From positions 1 to 64,000 of the forward strand of contig CAZLPU010000002.1 in the NCBI GenBank assembly GCA_964561475.1: DNA of 64,000 nucleotides, written 5' to 3'. Source of the DNA: CAYUYV01 sp964561475. Lineage in GTDB: Bacteria; Pseudomonadota; Alphaproteobacteria; JAJFIK01. Made by a program: the position numbers and the translations under genes. The notes under the pieces were generated by a model. That model was not told the origin of the DNA. It saw only the letters and a program-made list of their open reading frames with translations, and made no database searches. Of the stretch, positions 17,885 to 26,190 are shown in pieces (the stretch's first letter is position 1; the number at the start of each line of letters is the position of its first letter).

Positions 17885-19429
17885 ATGATGGACACGGCAC
17901 GGGAAGCCGGGACGCCGGAAAAGGCCGATGGTGTCGGCTCGAACGGCGTAGAGGATGGCACCAGACCAGCGGCGCAGGAGCATTCCGTGCGGGTCGCAGT
18001 TCTAGGCGGTGGCATGTCTGGCCTGTGCATGGGCGCCCTGTTGAAGCGCCACGGCTATGACGATTTTGTCATCCTGGAAAAGGCCGACAGTGTCGGCGGC
18101 ACCTGGCGGGAGAACACCTATCCCGGTATCGCCTGTGATGTGCCGTCCCACCTTTATTCCTTCTCTTTCGACCTCAACCCCAATTGGAGCCATTCCTATG
18201 GCAGCGGTCCGGAGATCTGGGCCTATTGCAAACAGATGGCCGAGAAATTCGGCCTGGGGTCCCATCTGCGTCTGGGCACGGAAGTGACCGCCGCCCGGTT
18301 CGAGGGTGACCGCTGGACCGTCGACACCAAGGACGGCACCCGCTACCGCGCGGACATTGTGGTCAGCGGCCTTGGAGGCCTGCACCTGCCCAAGCATCCC
18401 GAGATCGCAGGGCTCGACCAGTTCGCGGGCACCCGGTTCCACACGGCGGAATGGCGCCACGACCACGATCTGACGGGCCGGAAAGTGGCCATTATCGGGA
18501 CCGGTGCAAGCGCGGTTCAGGTTCTGCCGAACATCGCCCCCATCGTCTCCGATGTGACCGTGTTCCAGCGTTCGCCCGCCTGGGTCTTTCCCCGGTTGAC
18601 CCGGGATATCTCCGACGAGACCCGGGCCCGGTTTCGCCGCTTCCCCTGGCTCATGCGCCTTTACCGCACCTATCTTTGGAGCCTGCTGGATGCGGTGGGC
18701 ATGCTCTCCTTGAGCCGGGGCGGCATGCTGGCGGAGCGATACAAACTGGCGGGCCTGCGCTTCCTGGAACAGGAAGTGGCGGACCCGGACACCCGGGCCA
18801 AACTCACGCCTGATTACGAGCCCGGCTGCAAGCGCCGCTGTATCTCCGATGATTATCTGTGTGCGTATAATCGCGACAATGTTCACCTCGTCACCACGCC
18901 CATCGAGCGCATCGAGGCAGGCGGCATCCGGGACCGGGACGGCGTGCTCCACGAGGTGGACACGATCATCGAAGCCACGGGCTTCCGGCCCTTTGCCATT
19001 TCCGACTATGTGGATATTCAGGGCCGGGAGGGCGTGCATCTGCGCGATCTGTGGTCGGAAAAGGTCGAGTCCTACCGGACCATGATGGCGCCGGGATTTC
19101 CGAATTTCTTCATGTTGCTGGGCCCCAACAGCGCCACCGGCCACACCTCCGCTCTGATCATGATCGAGTCCCAGGCAGACTATGTGATCAAATGCCTGCA
19201 GATGATCGACAAGGGCAGCGTGCGCCATCTGGATCCCGACCCCAAAGCCGTTGCCCAGTACAATGCCCGCCTGCAGAGAGACATGAAAAAGATGGTTTTC
19301 TCCGGCGGCTGCGGCGCTTGGTATACGGACGACAACGACCACAATTTCACCCTGTGGCCTTATTCCGCGACCCGCTTTATCGCCGAACTCCGAGGTGTCA
19401 AGCGCGGCGAGTTCAAGCCGGACTCCTGA
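17885..19429 (+). CDS. FAD-dependent Baeyer-Villiger-type monooxygenase
   Basis: A 514-residue flavoprotein with two dinucleotide-binding folds: GGGMSG (41-46) for FAD and GTGASA (205-210) for NADPH. Between them lies the monooxygenase fingerprint FAGTRFHTAEW (180-190). The typical form continues with Pro or Asp after the tryptophan, while this protein has Arg191. ATGFRP near residue 360 is also family-typical. Predicted to insert oxygen into ketones or oxidise heteroatoms using NADPH. A GAGGGGTAAAGG leader precedes tandem ATG codons. The SDR upstream could supply the ketone by oxidising an alcohol, suggesting a small degradation pathway; that link is inference. Confidence 0.87.
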   Translation: MMDTAREAGTPEKADGVGSNGVEDGTRPAAQEHSVRVAVLGGGMSGLCMGALLKRHGYDDFVILEKADSVGGTWRENTYPGIACDVPSHLYSFSFDLNPNWSHSYGSGPEIWAYCKQMAEKFGLGSHLRLGTEVTAARFEGDRWTVDTKDGTRYRADIVVSGLGGLHLPKHPEIAGLDQFAGTRFHTAEWRHDHDLTGRKVAIIGTGASAVQVLPNIAPIVSDVTVFQRSPAWVFPRLTRDISDETRARFRRFPWLMRLYRTYLWSLLDAVGMLSLSRGGMLAERYKLAGLRFLEQEVADPDTRAKLTPDYEPGCKRRCISDDYLCAYNRDNVHLVTTPIERIEAGGIRDRDGVLHEVDTIIEATGFRPFAISDYVDIQGREGVHLRDLWSEKVESYRTMMAPGFPNFFMLLGPNSATGHTSALIMIESQADYVIKCLQMIDKGSVRHLDPDPKAVAQYNARLQRDMKKMVFSGGCGAWYTDDNDHNFTLWPYSATRFIAELRGVKRGEFKPDS

Positions 19430-19433
19430 AGCC

Positions 19434-20072
19434 TCAGAAGAGCTCAATTTCCGCTTGCTGCTGAGCCACACTCCGATCCTCGGGAGTACCTTGGGGCTGC
19501 AGGACCAGGCGACGCAATCTCTGGCGGATTTCATCGAGAGTCAGAGGCTCCAGCACACCGTCAATCAGGGCCCTCTGCCGGGCCAGGGCCGCGAGCCGTG
19601 CGGGTTCGGATACGCCGCCGGAGGGCCACTCCCTGTGGAGCCCTTCGGCGAGGGCCGCCAAGGCCGCGCGGATATTGTCAAGGCGCTGACCCGCCCGGTC
19701 CTGGAACTGCATGGCCTTGATCAGGTCTGCCATGGCGCCAGGCCCTCGATCGGTGGCATTGGCATTGGGCTTGCCCGGGCCGATTGGGGCCGGGCCGATT
19801 GGGGCCGGGCCGGTTGTGGCGGAACCCACCGGGAGATCGCGCAATTGGGCCGCGATGTCACAAACCCCCTGCTCGATACCCTGGGCGGCAATGGCGAGTT
19901 CCTGCTCCAGACCCGCCAGCACGGAACAGGCCGTCAGGACAAGCCCCTCCCAGTCCTGATCCGGGCCGGTGCATGGTGCCGGGGCCGCTTCAGTGGGCTC
20001 TGCGGTTTCGTCCGATGTCGAACCATCGGACTGCGCCCTTGGACCGGCCTGTGCCGAGGATATGCTCATCAC
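19434..20072 (-). CDS. CheZ-like chemotaxis protein, last gene of the che operon
   Basis: A 212-residue, mostly helical protein with an Ala/Pro-rich acidic N-terminus (1-40). The key feature is MQFQDRAGQRLDNI at 121-134: Asp125 and Gln129 have the spacing and context of the catalytic Asp and Gln of CheZ (QD-x-x-G-Q), and total length matches CheZ (about 214). The flanks are predicted long helices, as CheZ requires. A 15-bp tandem duplication (19777-19806) encodes the repeat PAPIGPAPIGP in a linker. The start is GTG at 20072 followed directly by ATG at 20069; either may serve. It follows cheB by 98 bp. Role inferred: dephosphorylation of CheY-P. The match rests on a short motif. Confidence 0.6.
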   Translation of the reverse strand: MMSISSAQAGPRAQSDGSTSDETAEPTEAAPAPCTGPDQDWEGLVLTACSVLAGLEQELAIAAQGIEQGVCDIAAQLRDLPVGSATTGPAPIGPAPIGPGKPNANATDRGPGAMADLIKAMQFQDRAGQRLDNIRAALAALAEGLHREWPSGGVSEPARLAALARQRALIDGVLEPLTLDEIRQRLRRLVLQPQGTPEDRSVAQQQAEIELF

Positions 20073-20170
20073 CCGTTGCTTCCCTCGATGCGTGCCATTC
20101 CGTCCGCCTACACTTCCGCAGGCCGGATGTCAGCCTAGCGCTCAAACATGGATGGAGGATTGAGGCCCTG

Positions 20171-21223
20171 TCAGACCCGGATTGCGGCGGTTGCTCCGGA
20201 GGAACACAGATCCCCAAGCCGCCCGGCAATCCGGTCCAGGGGCACCTCCTCAGCCGCCGCCCCCGCTTCCACAGCGGCGCGGGGCATGCCGTACACCACG
20301 CAGCTTGCCTCATCCTGGGCCAGAGTCGCGGCACCGGCCTGCCTCATGGCCAGCATCCCCCGGGCGCCATCCCGACCCATGCCGGTCAGGATGACGCCGA
20401 CTGCGTTCGCACCGGCCCACCGGGCAGCACTCTCGAACAGAACGTCAACGGATGGTTTGTGTCCGTTCACCGGTGGGGCAGTGGTCAGGCGGCAAACATA
20501 GTTCGCGCCGTTGCGGGCCATTTCCAGATGCATGCCACCTGGAGCGATGTAAACGTGCCCCGGGAGAATCCGGTCGCCATCCCCTGCTTCCAGAACCGCG
20601 GGCGCCGCAAGATCGTTCAGCCTGCGGGCAAAGCTCGCGGTGAAATTCGGAGGCATGTGCTGGGTAATGAGCATTGCGGGTCCGTTGGCGGGCAGCCGTT
20701 CCACAATGATCCGTATGGCTTCCACACCGCCCGTGGAGGCCCCCACCAGGACGATGGTCTCCGTGGACCGGAACACGACCGGTGCGGCGGGCCCCGCCGG
20801 GCGGTTGGTGGCCTTGGCCCTGACCCGGGCGCTGGCGGCCGACTTGACCTTCGCGCGGATTTCATCAGTTTGCGCTTTGATGCCCCGGGCCAAATCGCTG
20901 ACCGGCTTGGCGACCACATCCACCGCCCCGGCATCCAGGGCTTCCAGTGTGATATCTGCCCCCTGCTGAGTGAGGGAGGAGACCATCACCACGGGCATGG
21001 GCCGTAACGCCATGATTTTGCGCAGGAATGCCAGCCCGTCCATCCGGGGCATTTCTACGTCCAGGGTGATCACGTCGGGATTGAGGGCCTTGATCCGCTC
21101 CCGGGCCTGGAAGGGATCCGCCGCCGTGCCCACCACCACTATGCCAGGATCTGTACTGAGCAGTTCACTCAAGAGCTGGCGCATCAGGGCGGAGTCGTCA
21201 ACAATAAGTACACGGATGGACAT
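20171..21223 (-). CDS. cheB: Chemotaxis protein-glutamate methylesterase/deamidase
   Basis: A 350-residue response-regulator methylesterase that removes methyl groups from receptor glutamates when phosphorylated by CheA. The receiver domain (1 to about 105) has the acidic pair in VDDSALMR, phospho-acceptor Asp55 in TLDVEMPRMDG and Lys106 in AKPVSD. The catalytic domain (about 155-345) has Ser163 in GASTGG, His189 in TQHMP and Asp285 in GMGRDG, a complete triad. GGAGG lies seven bases before the ATG. It begins 35 bp after cheD on the same strand. Confidence 0.95.
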   Translation of the reverse strand: MSIRVLIVDDSALMRQLLSELLSTDPGIVVVGTAADPFQARERIKALNPDVITLDVEMPRMDGLAFLRKIMALRPMPVVMVSSLTQQGADITLEALDAGAVDVVAKPVSDLARGIKAQTDEIRAKVKSAASARVRAKATNRPAGPAAPVVFRSTETIVLVGASTGGVEAIRIIVERLPANGPAMLITQHMPPNFTASFARRLNDLAAPAVLEAGDGDRILPGHVYIAPGGMHLEMARNGANYVCRLTTAPPVNGHKPSVDVLFESAARWAGANAVGVILTGMGRDGARGMLAMRQAGAATLAQDEASCVVYGMPRAAVEAGAAAEEVPLDRIAGRLGDLCSSGATAAIRV

Positions 21224-21258
21224 GGCGATCCTCCCTTGAGATGGTTCAGAGCATGCAA

Positions 21259-21975
21259 TCAGGAGAAGAGTTCCACATCTCCGGCCAGGGGCTCCCTGGC
21301 AAGACGGGAGGTGTAGCGCCCTTCCTCCTCCACATGCTCATGGGCGGCGCCAGACTTGATCAGCCGACGCATCACCCGGCCTTCAACGGGACAATAGTGA
21401 ATGCGCCGGGCATGGAGGCCGCCCAGATCCTCACCGGCCACCTTCAGACCTTCCGCCCGGAGATATTCCAGAACAAAAGCCGCATTGCGCAGACCAACTG
21501 TATTGGTGCCCGTTGTCACCTGCCCGCCCCCGAAAACCTTGATTTCAAGCCGCTCCTTGGGGCATCCCCACCGGGTCACCTCATTGATCAGCCGTTCCAT
21601 GGCAAAGGTGCCGTAGCGCAGGGCCGAGAGATCGGTTCTGCTGCCGTCGGTCTGATCGGGGAGCATGAAATGGTTGAGGCCGCCAAAACCCGTGGCCGGG
21701 TCACGCATGCAGGCGGCCACGCAGGACCCGAGAATGGTGACCACCATGTCCTGCGGATCCCCGGTCACGTAAAAGCCGCCGGGTAGGACCTTCACCATCC
21801 ATCGGCCCATCTGACCATTGTGGAAGCGGTGAAAAAGCTCCCCCCGAGGAGCATGTCGGGCCGGACGCCCGTCTCTTTGGACTGCCGGCCCCTGTACTGT
21901 TGGCCCTTGGACTGGGGACCTTTGGACTGGGGTGCCTGGAGCTGGGGGCGTGTGATCTGCCGATGCCGGGCTCAT
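21259..21975 (-). CDS. cheD: Chemoreceptor glutamine deamidase CheD
   Basis: A 238-residue protein with the CheD core TILGSCVAACMRDPATGFGG, then LNHFMLP. The cysteine of GSC and the histidine of NHF are the family's catalytic pair. The first 45 residues are a Pro/Gln-rich extension holding the short repeats VQGP, absent from typical CheD of about 160-200 residues. The start is set at 21975 because its ATG shares one base with the TGA of cheR (TGATG), a translational-coupling arrangement. It deamidates receptor glutamines and can adjust CheY-P signalling. Confidence 0.92.
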   Translation of the reverse strand: MSPASADHTPPAPGTPVQRSPVQGPTVQGPAVQRDGRPARHAPRGELFHRFHNGQMGRWMVKVLPGGFYVTGDPQDMVVTILGSCVAACMRDPATGFGGLNHFMLPDQTDGSRTDLSALRYGTFAMERLINEVTRWGCPKERLEIKVFGGGQVTTGTNTVGLRNAAFVLEYLRAEGLKVAGEDLGGLHARRIHYCPVEGRVMRRLIKSGAAHEHVEEEGRYTSRLAREPLAGDVELFS

Positions 21976-22901
21976 CAGCCAGCCACCTTGCGGTAGGTGG
22001 TCCGTCCACAAAGGGTCAAGGGCAGGCCCGCCAGGGCCACCGTTTCCGAATGACCAATATACAGATACCCTCCCGGGCGCAGAAACTCGGCCAGACGTGC
22101 CACAAGCGCCTGTTTGGTTTGCGTATCGAAGTAGATCATCACGTTACGGCAGAAAATCGCGTCGAACCATCCGGTCATGGGCCATCTCTCCAGAAGGTTC
22201 AACGGTTTGAAGGTAATCATGGAACGGACCTCGTCCCCTATGGCGATCTCCTCGCCTCCGGGAACGGGCCTTGTATAGGTCTGATAACAGCCAGGGATCT
22301 TCTCGAGACATTCCCGGGGATAGTGCCCCCGAGCCGCCACATCCAGAATGCGGGTGTTGATATCCGTGGCCAGGATCCGGCTATCCAGCAGTCCGGCCGC
22401 CTGGGAATTTTCCGACATCATCTGTAGAAGGATGACGGCGATGGAATAGGGTTCCGCCCCGTCTGAGCAGGCCGCCGACCAGATCCGCAGTTTGCGCCCC
22501 GGTCTGCCCCCTCCCTGATGATCCGGTACACCCTGCTCCCGTACACCGTCCTTGATCATGGGGGAGAGGACATGTTGGGCCAGGTGATCCAGGTGGTGGC
22601 TCTCCCGGAAGAAGGCCGTATGGTTCGTCGTCAGACGATTGACCAGGGTTTCAACCTCGCCGCTCAACGGATCACCAAGCCGGGCCCGATAGGCGGCGAA
22701 ACTGTCCAGACCCAGATGTCTCAGGCGACGGGCCAGACGGGCATAGACCAGATCCGCCTTCGAGCGGGTCAGGCTGATCCCCACCTTGGCGTAGAGGATT
22801 TCGGCAATCGCTTCGAAATCCTCCACCGTGAAGGCAAATTCCCGTTCCCCGGACGGCCTTGTGGCGCGTGCCGGAACCGCTCTGGCACCGCCAGCCGCCA
22901 T
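21975..22901 (-). CDS. cheR: Chemotaxis protein methyltransferase CheR
   Basis: A 308-residue SAM-dependent methyltransferase for receptor glutamates. It has the helical N-terminal domain (ILYAKVGISLTRSKADLVYARLARRL), the conserved TTNHTAFFRE and the SAM site (IWSAACSDGAEPYSIA), and FCRNVMIYFD late in the fold. The SAM-site loop usually reads CSTGEEPYS; here Thr is Asp and the first Glu is Ala. CheR begins two bases after the stop of the receptor gene and overlaps cheD by one base, so the three are tightly coupled. The receptor ends in a CheR-tethering-type pentapeptide. Confidence 0.94.
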   Translation of the reverse strand: MAAGGARAVPARATRPSGEREFAFTVEDFEAIAEILYAKVGISLTRSKADLVYARLARRLRHLGLDSFAAYRARLGDPLSGEVETLVNRLTTNHTAFFRESHHLDHLAQHVLSPMIKDGVREQGVPDHQGGGRPGRKLRIWSAACSDGAEPYSIAVILLQMMSENSQAAGLLDSRILATDINTRILDVAARGHYPRECLEKIPGCYQTYTRPVPGGEEIAIGDEVRSMITFKPLNLLERWPMTGWFDAIFCRNVMIYFDTQTKQALVARLAEFLRPGGYLYIGHSETVALAGLPLTLCGRTTYRKVAG

Positions 22902-22903
22902 GC

Positions 22904-25525
22904 CTAGAATTCCTTCCAGTCCGGATCATCCTCAACCGCGACCGCAAGAGCGCTCTGCATGGCCCGGGCGGGACCGGGTCTGGTCCGCCGCTCCGGGTCC
23001 TGATCGACCCTGGCCTGGATGGCCACGCCCCGGCCCCCATCCTCCCTGAACTGAGGGACGGCGGTCACCACACCGGTCTGTGACGCGGTGTCCAGGGTGA
23101 AAAAGTCCACCCGCTGCTGCATATTGATGGCCTGATCCCGCAGCGTCTTGGCCGCCGCGGCGTTTTCCTCCACGAGGGCGGAGTTCTGCTGGGTCATCTC
23201 ATCCATCTGGGTGACCGCACCACTGATCTCCTCCACCCCTGTCGCCTGTTCCCGGCTGGCCGCGGCAATCTCGGAGACGATATCGGTCACGTTCTTGATG
23301 GCCCCGACGATCTGCTCCAGCGCTTCTCCGGTCCGGTTCACGAGGGAAACCCCATCAGCGACCTGATCCGTACTGTGAACGATCAGATCCTTGATGTCCT
23401 TTGCCGCCTGGCTGGAGCGCTGGGCCAGATTGCGCACTTCCGAGGCCACCACGGCGAAGCCGCGCCCCGCATCCCCCGCCCGGGCCGCCTCGACCGCGGC
23501 ATTCAGGGCAAGGAGGTTGGTCTGGAAGGCAATCTCGTCAATCACCGTGGTGATCTCGGTGATCTTGGAAGACGAATGTTCAATATCTGACATGGCCCGG
23601 ACGGCTTTGGAGACCACTTCGCCGCCGGCGGTCGCCGCGTCCCTGGCTCCAAGAGCCAGTTGGTTGGCCTGAACCGCACTTTCGGCATTGCGCTTGACCG
23701 TTGCGGAAATCTCGTCCATGGCCGCGGCGGTCTCTTCCAGGTTCGATGCTTGCTGCTCCGTACGCTGAGACAGATCGGCAGTTCCCGAAGAAATGTCCGC
23801 TGCCGCATTGGAGACTTCCGTGGCGGCACTCTTGATCTGTCCGACAATTTCCGTCAGCTGCGCCGACATGGCATTTGTATTGATCTGAATCTGATCGAAA
23901 ATGCCCTGGTAGCTCCCGTCCATGCGCCGGGTCAGGTCACCACCGGACAGGGAAGAAATCACGGAGACGAGGGAGTCCATGGCGGCACCGATCCGCTCAC
24001 AGACATCATTCATTGCGGACGCGAGGGAGAGCATGAACCCGGTCTTGCCCTCAAGGCTCACGCGCTTGGTGAAATCGCCGTTGGCGACCGCACCCACCAC
24101 CATATCAATCTCCGCCTGGATCGAGCGTTCGGCGGTCTCGTCGCGCCATTCAACAACGGTGCCCAGCCTCTGGCCCTCCTCATCCCGGATAGGGCTTGCA
24201 ATCAGCACGAGAGACCGTCCGCCCAGGGAGAGTTCGATCTGGCGGGGAACGGTGAGGGTTTGGAGAATGTTGCGCTGATGGGCCGGGTTCTTGTGGAACA
24301 GATCGATATTGCTGCCCATCATCGTGCGCGCGTCAAACTGGGGGAGGTCCTTGCGAATGTCCGACTCAGCCGTCTGCAACATCCTTTCCACTGCCGGATT
24401 CGAGTAGACGAGATTGTTGTCCTCGTCCGCAATCAGAACATTGGACGTGCAGGAATCGAGGGCGGCGCGGACACGGAGGTTTTCCCGCGCGAAGGCTTCC
24501 TGGCGCCGACGTTCGGCCATCTGTTCTGTGATGTTGTTTGCGAACTTCACCACCTTGACCGGCTTGCCGTCCTTATCCAGAATTGCATTATAGGAGGCCC
24601 GGAGCCAGACTTCCTGCCCATTCTTGTCGAACCGGGCATATTCGCCGGCATGGAAATCGCCTCGGCGCAAGGTTTCCCAGAAATCCCGATACTCCGAAGA
24701 CCGCCCATAATCGGGATCGACGAACATGGAGTGATGACGGCCGACAATCTCCTCGAGCCGGTAGCCGGTCACCGCGAGGAAGTTCTGGTTGACGGTGAGG
24801 ATCGTGCCGTCCATATCAAACTCGATCATGGCCTGATCGCGGCTCAGTGCCTTGACGATCCCATCGGCCATATCCGTAAGAGGGGCAGCCTCATTCCGGG
24901 CGGGCGGGATTTTCCACTCCATGAGCACCCCGCCAGCCCGTCCGATGGCCGGATCAAGGGGGCTCAAGACCACATCCACGGTCTCGCCCCCGAGCGCAAT
25001 CCGGGTCGTGTACGGGGTACGGAGCAGCTCAAGTGCCGTCCGGTCTTCCTGCGCCACCAGCAGACTCTCGAGCGGCATTCCCACCACCGTGTCGGCCCGC
25101 AGGCCCGGAAACACCCGTGCAATATCCGCGGACCGGTCGTGGAGAAACTGAACCATGGCATTGTTGGCATACACAACACGACCGGTTCCATCAGTAGTCA
25201 GAACAGGATCTGCACACTGATCGAGCGCGCGCAATGCCCGGTCAGAGCCTGCTGACTGCACACGCAATCGCTGGACGGGGGGCACAATGGCCACACATGC
25301 CGCTCCAATCGCTACAATCTGCATGAGGATGACAGGAAGCAGACCGACAAAGGGCTGTAAAGCGGTCAGAGTGGCCAGTGTGGTGGCAAGGACGGCACCG
25401 GTGGCCAGGAGACGGTGCAAAGACGTTATGCCCTGATGCCCATCGGCGCGTGCGCTTGGGCGTCCATGGCCGGCAACAACGGGTGATACGGCTGGAGTGC
25501 CGGAAACAGTGTCTACTGATGACAT
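22904..25525 (-). CDS. Methyl-accepting chemotaxis protein with PAS domains and C-terminal CheR-tethering pentapeptide
   Basis: An 873-residue chemoreceptor. Two hydrophobic helices (about residues 38-85) are joined by a very short loop, so there is almost no periplasmic sensor. Sensing is probably done by three cytoplasmic PAS-like domains (about 95-205, 220-335, 345-460), the second being Aer-like (YRLEEIVGRHHSMF; FWETLRRGDFHAGEY). HAMP-like segments follow (VGAVANGDFTKRV and ISSLSGGDLTRRM). The signalling hairpin tip reads IDEIAFQTNLLALNAAVEAARAGD in shortened form (AFQTNLLALNAAVEAARAG). The C-terminus ends in DWKEF, matching the x-W-x-x-F tether that recruits CheR and CheB. Start 25525 has AGGCAG upstream; an alternative ATG lies at 25588. 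Ligand unknown; redox or energy sensing is plausible. Confidence 0.93.
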   Translation of the reverse strand: MSSVDTVSGTPAVSPVVAGHGRPSARADGHQGITSLHRLLATGAVLATTLATLTALQPFVGLLPVILMQIVAIGAACVAIVPPVQRLRVQSAGSDRALRALDQCADPVLTTDGTGRVVYANNAMVQFLHDRSADIARVFPGLRADTVVGMPLESLLVAQEDRTALELLRTPYTTRIALGGETVDVVLSPLDPAIGRAGGVLMEWKIPPARNEAAPLTDMADGIVKALSRDQAMIEFDMDGTILTVNQNFLAVTGYRLEEIVGRHHSMFVDPDYGRSSEYRDFWETLRRGDFHAGEYARFDKNGQEVWLRASYNAILDKDGKPVKVVKFANNITEQMAERRRQEAFARENLRVRAALDSCTSNVLIADEDNNLVYSNPAVERMLQTAESDIRKDLPQFDARTMMGSNIDLFHKNPAHQRNILQTLTVPRQIELSLGGRSLVLIASPIRDEEGQRLGTVVEWRDETAERSIQAEIDMVVGAVANGDFTKRVSLEGKTGFMLSLASAMNDVCERIGAAMDSLVSVISSLSGGDLTRRMDGSYQGIFDQIQINTNAMSAQLTEIVGQIKSAATEVSNAAADISSGTADLSQRTEQQASNLEETAAAMDEISATVKRNAESAVQANQLALGARDAATAGGEVVSKAVRAMSDIEHSSSKITEITTVIDEIAFQTNLLALNAAVEAARAGDAGRGFAVVASEVRNLAQRSSQAAKDIKDLIVHSTDQVADGVSLVNRTGEALEQIVGAIKNVTDIVSEIAAASREQATGVEEISGAVTQMDEMTQQNSALVEENAAAAKTLRDQAINMQQRVDFFTLDTASQTGVVTAVPQFREDGGRGVAIQARVDQDPERRTRPGPARAMQSALAVAVEDDPDWKEF

Positions 25526-25599
25526 GATGGTCTGCCTCTTGTCTTCATATATGCCAAAGACCGGCAGCGGGAAGGCCGCCGGAAACATCCCGGCTCTGA

Positions 25600-26190
25600 T
25601 CAGGTGGTCAATGGGCTGCCAAGTGTGGTGCCGGAGAGATGGTGGAGATCAAGAAGCGCGATCATCTGCTCATTCACGGTCACCAGACCGGAGAGATAAT
25701 CCACGCCGACAAGTCCGCAGGTCTGGGGAACGGGCTGGAACCGCTCCGTATCCACTTGCAGAATGTCTGAAACCCGGTCGACGAGCAGTCCAACAAGGCG
25801 CTCTTCGATTTGTACGATGATCACCACATGGGTCGGTGTGGCATCGGTCAGGCCCTGGCCGAACTTGCAGCGCAGATCAATGATGGGCACCACCACGCCG
25901 CGCAGATTGAGCACACCACGCACAAAGGTGGGCTGATTGGGCAACCGGGTAACTTCGGTCCAACCCTTGATCTCACGCACCGCGATTATATCGACGCAGT
26001 AGTATTCATCATCAATCGCGAAGCTGATGAACTGGGCGGCGGCATTGGCGTCGGAACGCGCAGGATCGGCCGTCCCCGTTTCATTGATTTGGGACCCACT
26101 GGTTCTCATCCCGCCAGCGCCCGAGCCCGCCGCCAGACCGGACTCTTGATCCGTTGACGGCTCGATAGTGACTGCCTCTGCCGCGTTCAT
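25600..26190 (-). CDS. cheW: Chemotaxis coupling protein CheW
   Basis: A 196-residue adaptor that links receptors to CheA. The CheW fold spans about residues 50-190: FISFAIDDEYYCVDI, VREIKGW, TRLPNQPTFVRGVLNLRG, VVVPIIDLRCKFG and the closing IALLDLHHL. The N-terminal 50 residues are a Ser/Gly-rich extension beyond the usual 150-170-residue length. The ATG at 26190 overlaps the cheA stop by four bases (ATGA), which fixes the start. Gap to the receptor gene is 74 bp. Confidence 0.95.
   Translation of the reverse strand: MNAAEAVTIEPSTDQESGLAAGSGAGGMRTSGSQINETGTADPARSDANAAAQFISFAIDDEYYCVDIIAVREIKGWTEVTRLPNQPTFVRGVLNLRGVVVPIIDLRCKFGQGLTDATPTHVVIIVQIEERLVGLLVDRVSDILQVDTERFQPVPQTCGLVGVDYLSGLVTVNEQMIALLDLHHLSGTTLGSPLTT

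Noticed and set aside
23660..25255. Open frame of 531 codons on the plus strand opposite the chemoreceptor gene
   Set aside because: It overlaps a well-defined receptor with PAS, HAMP and signalling domains; no independent support.
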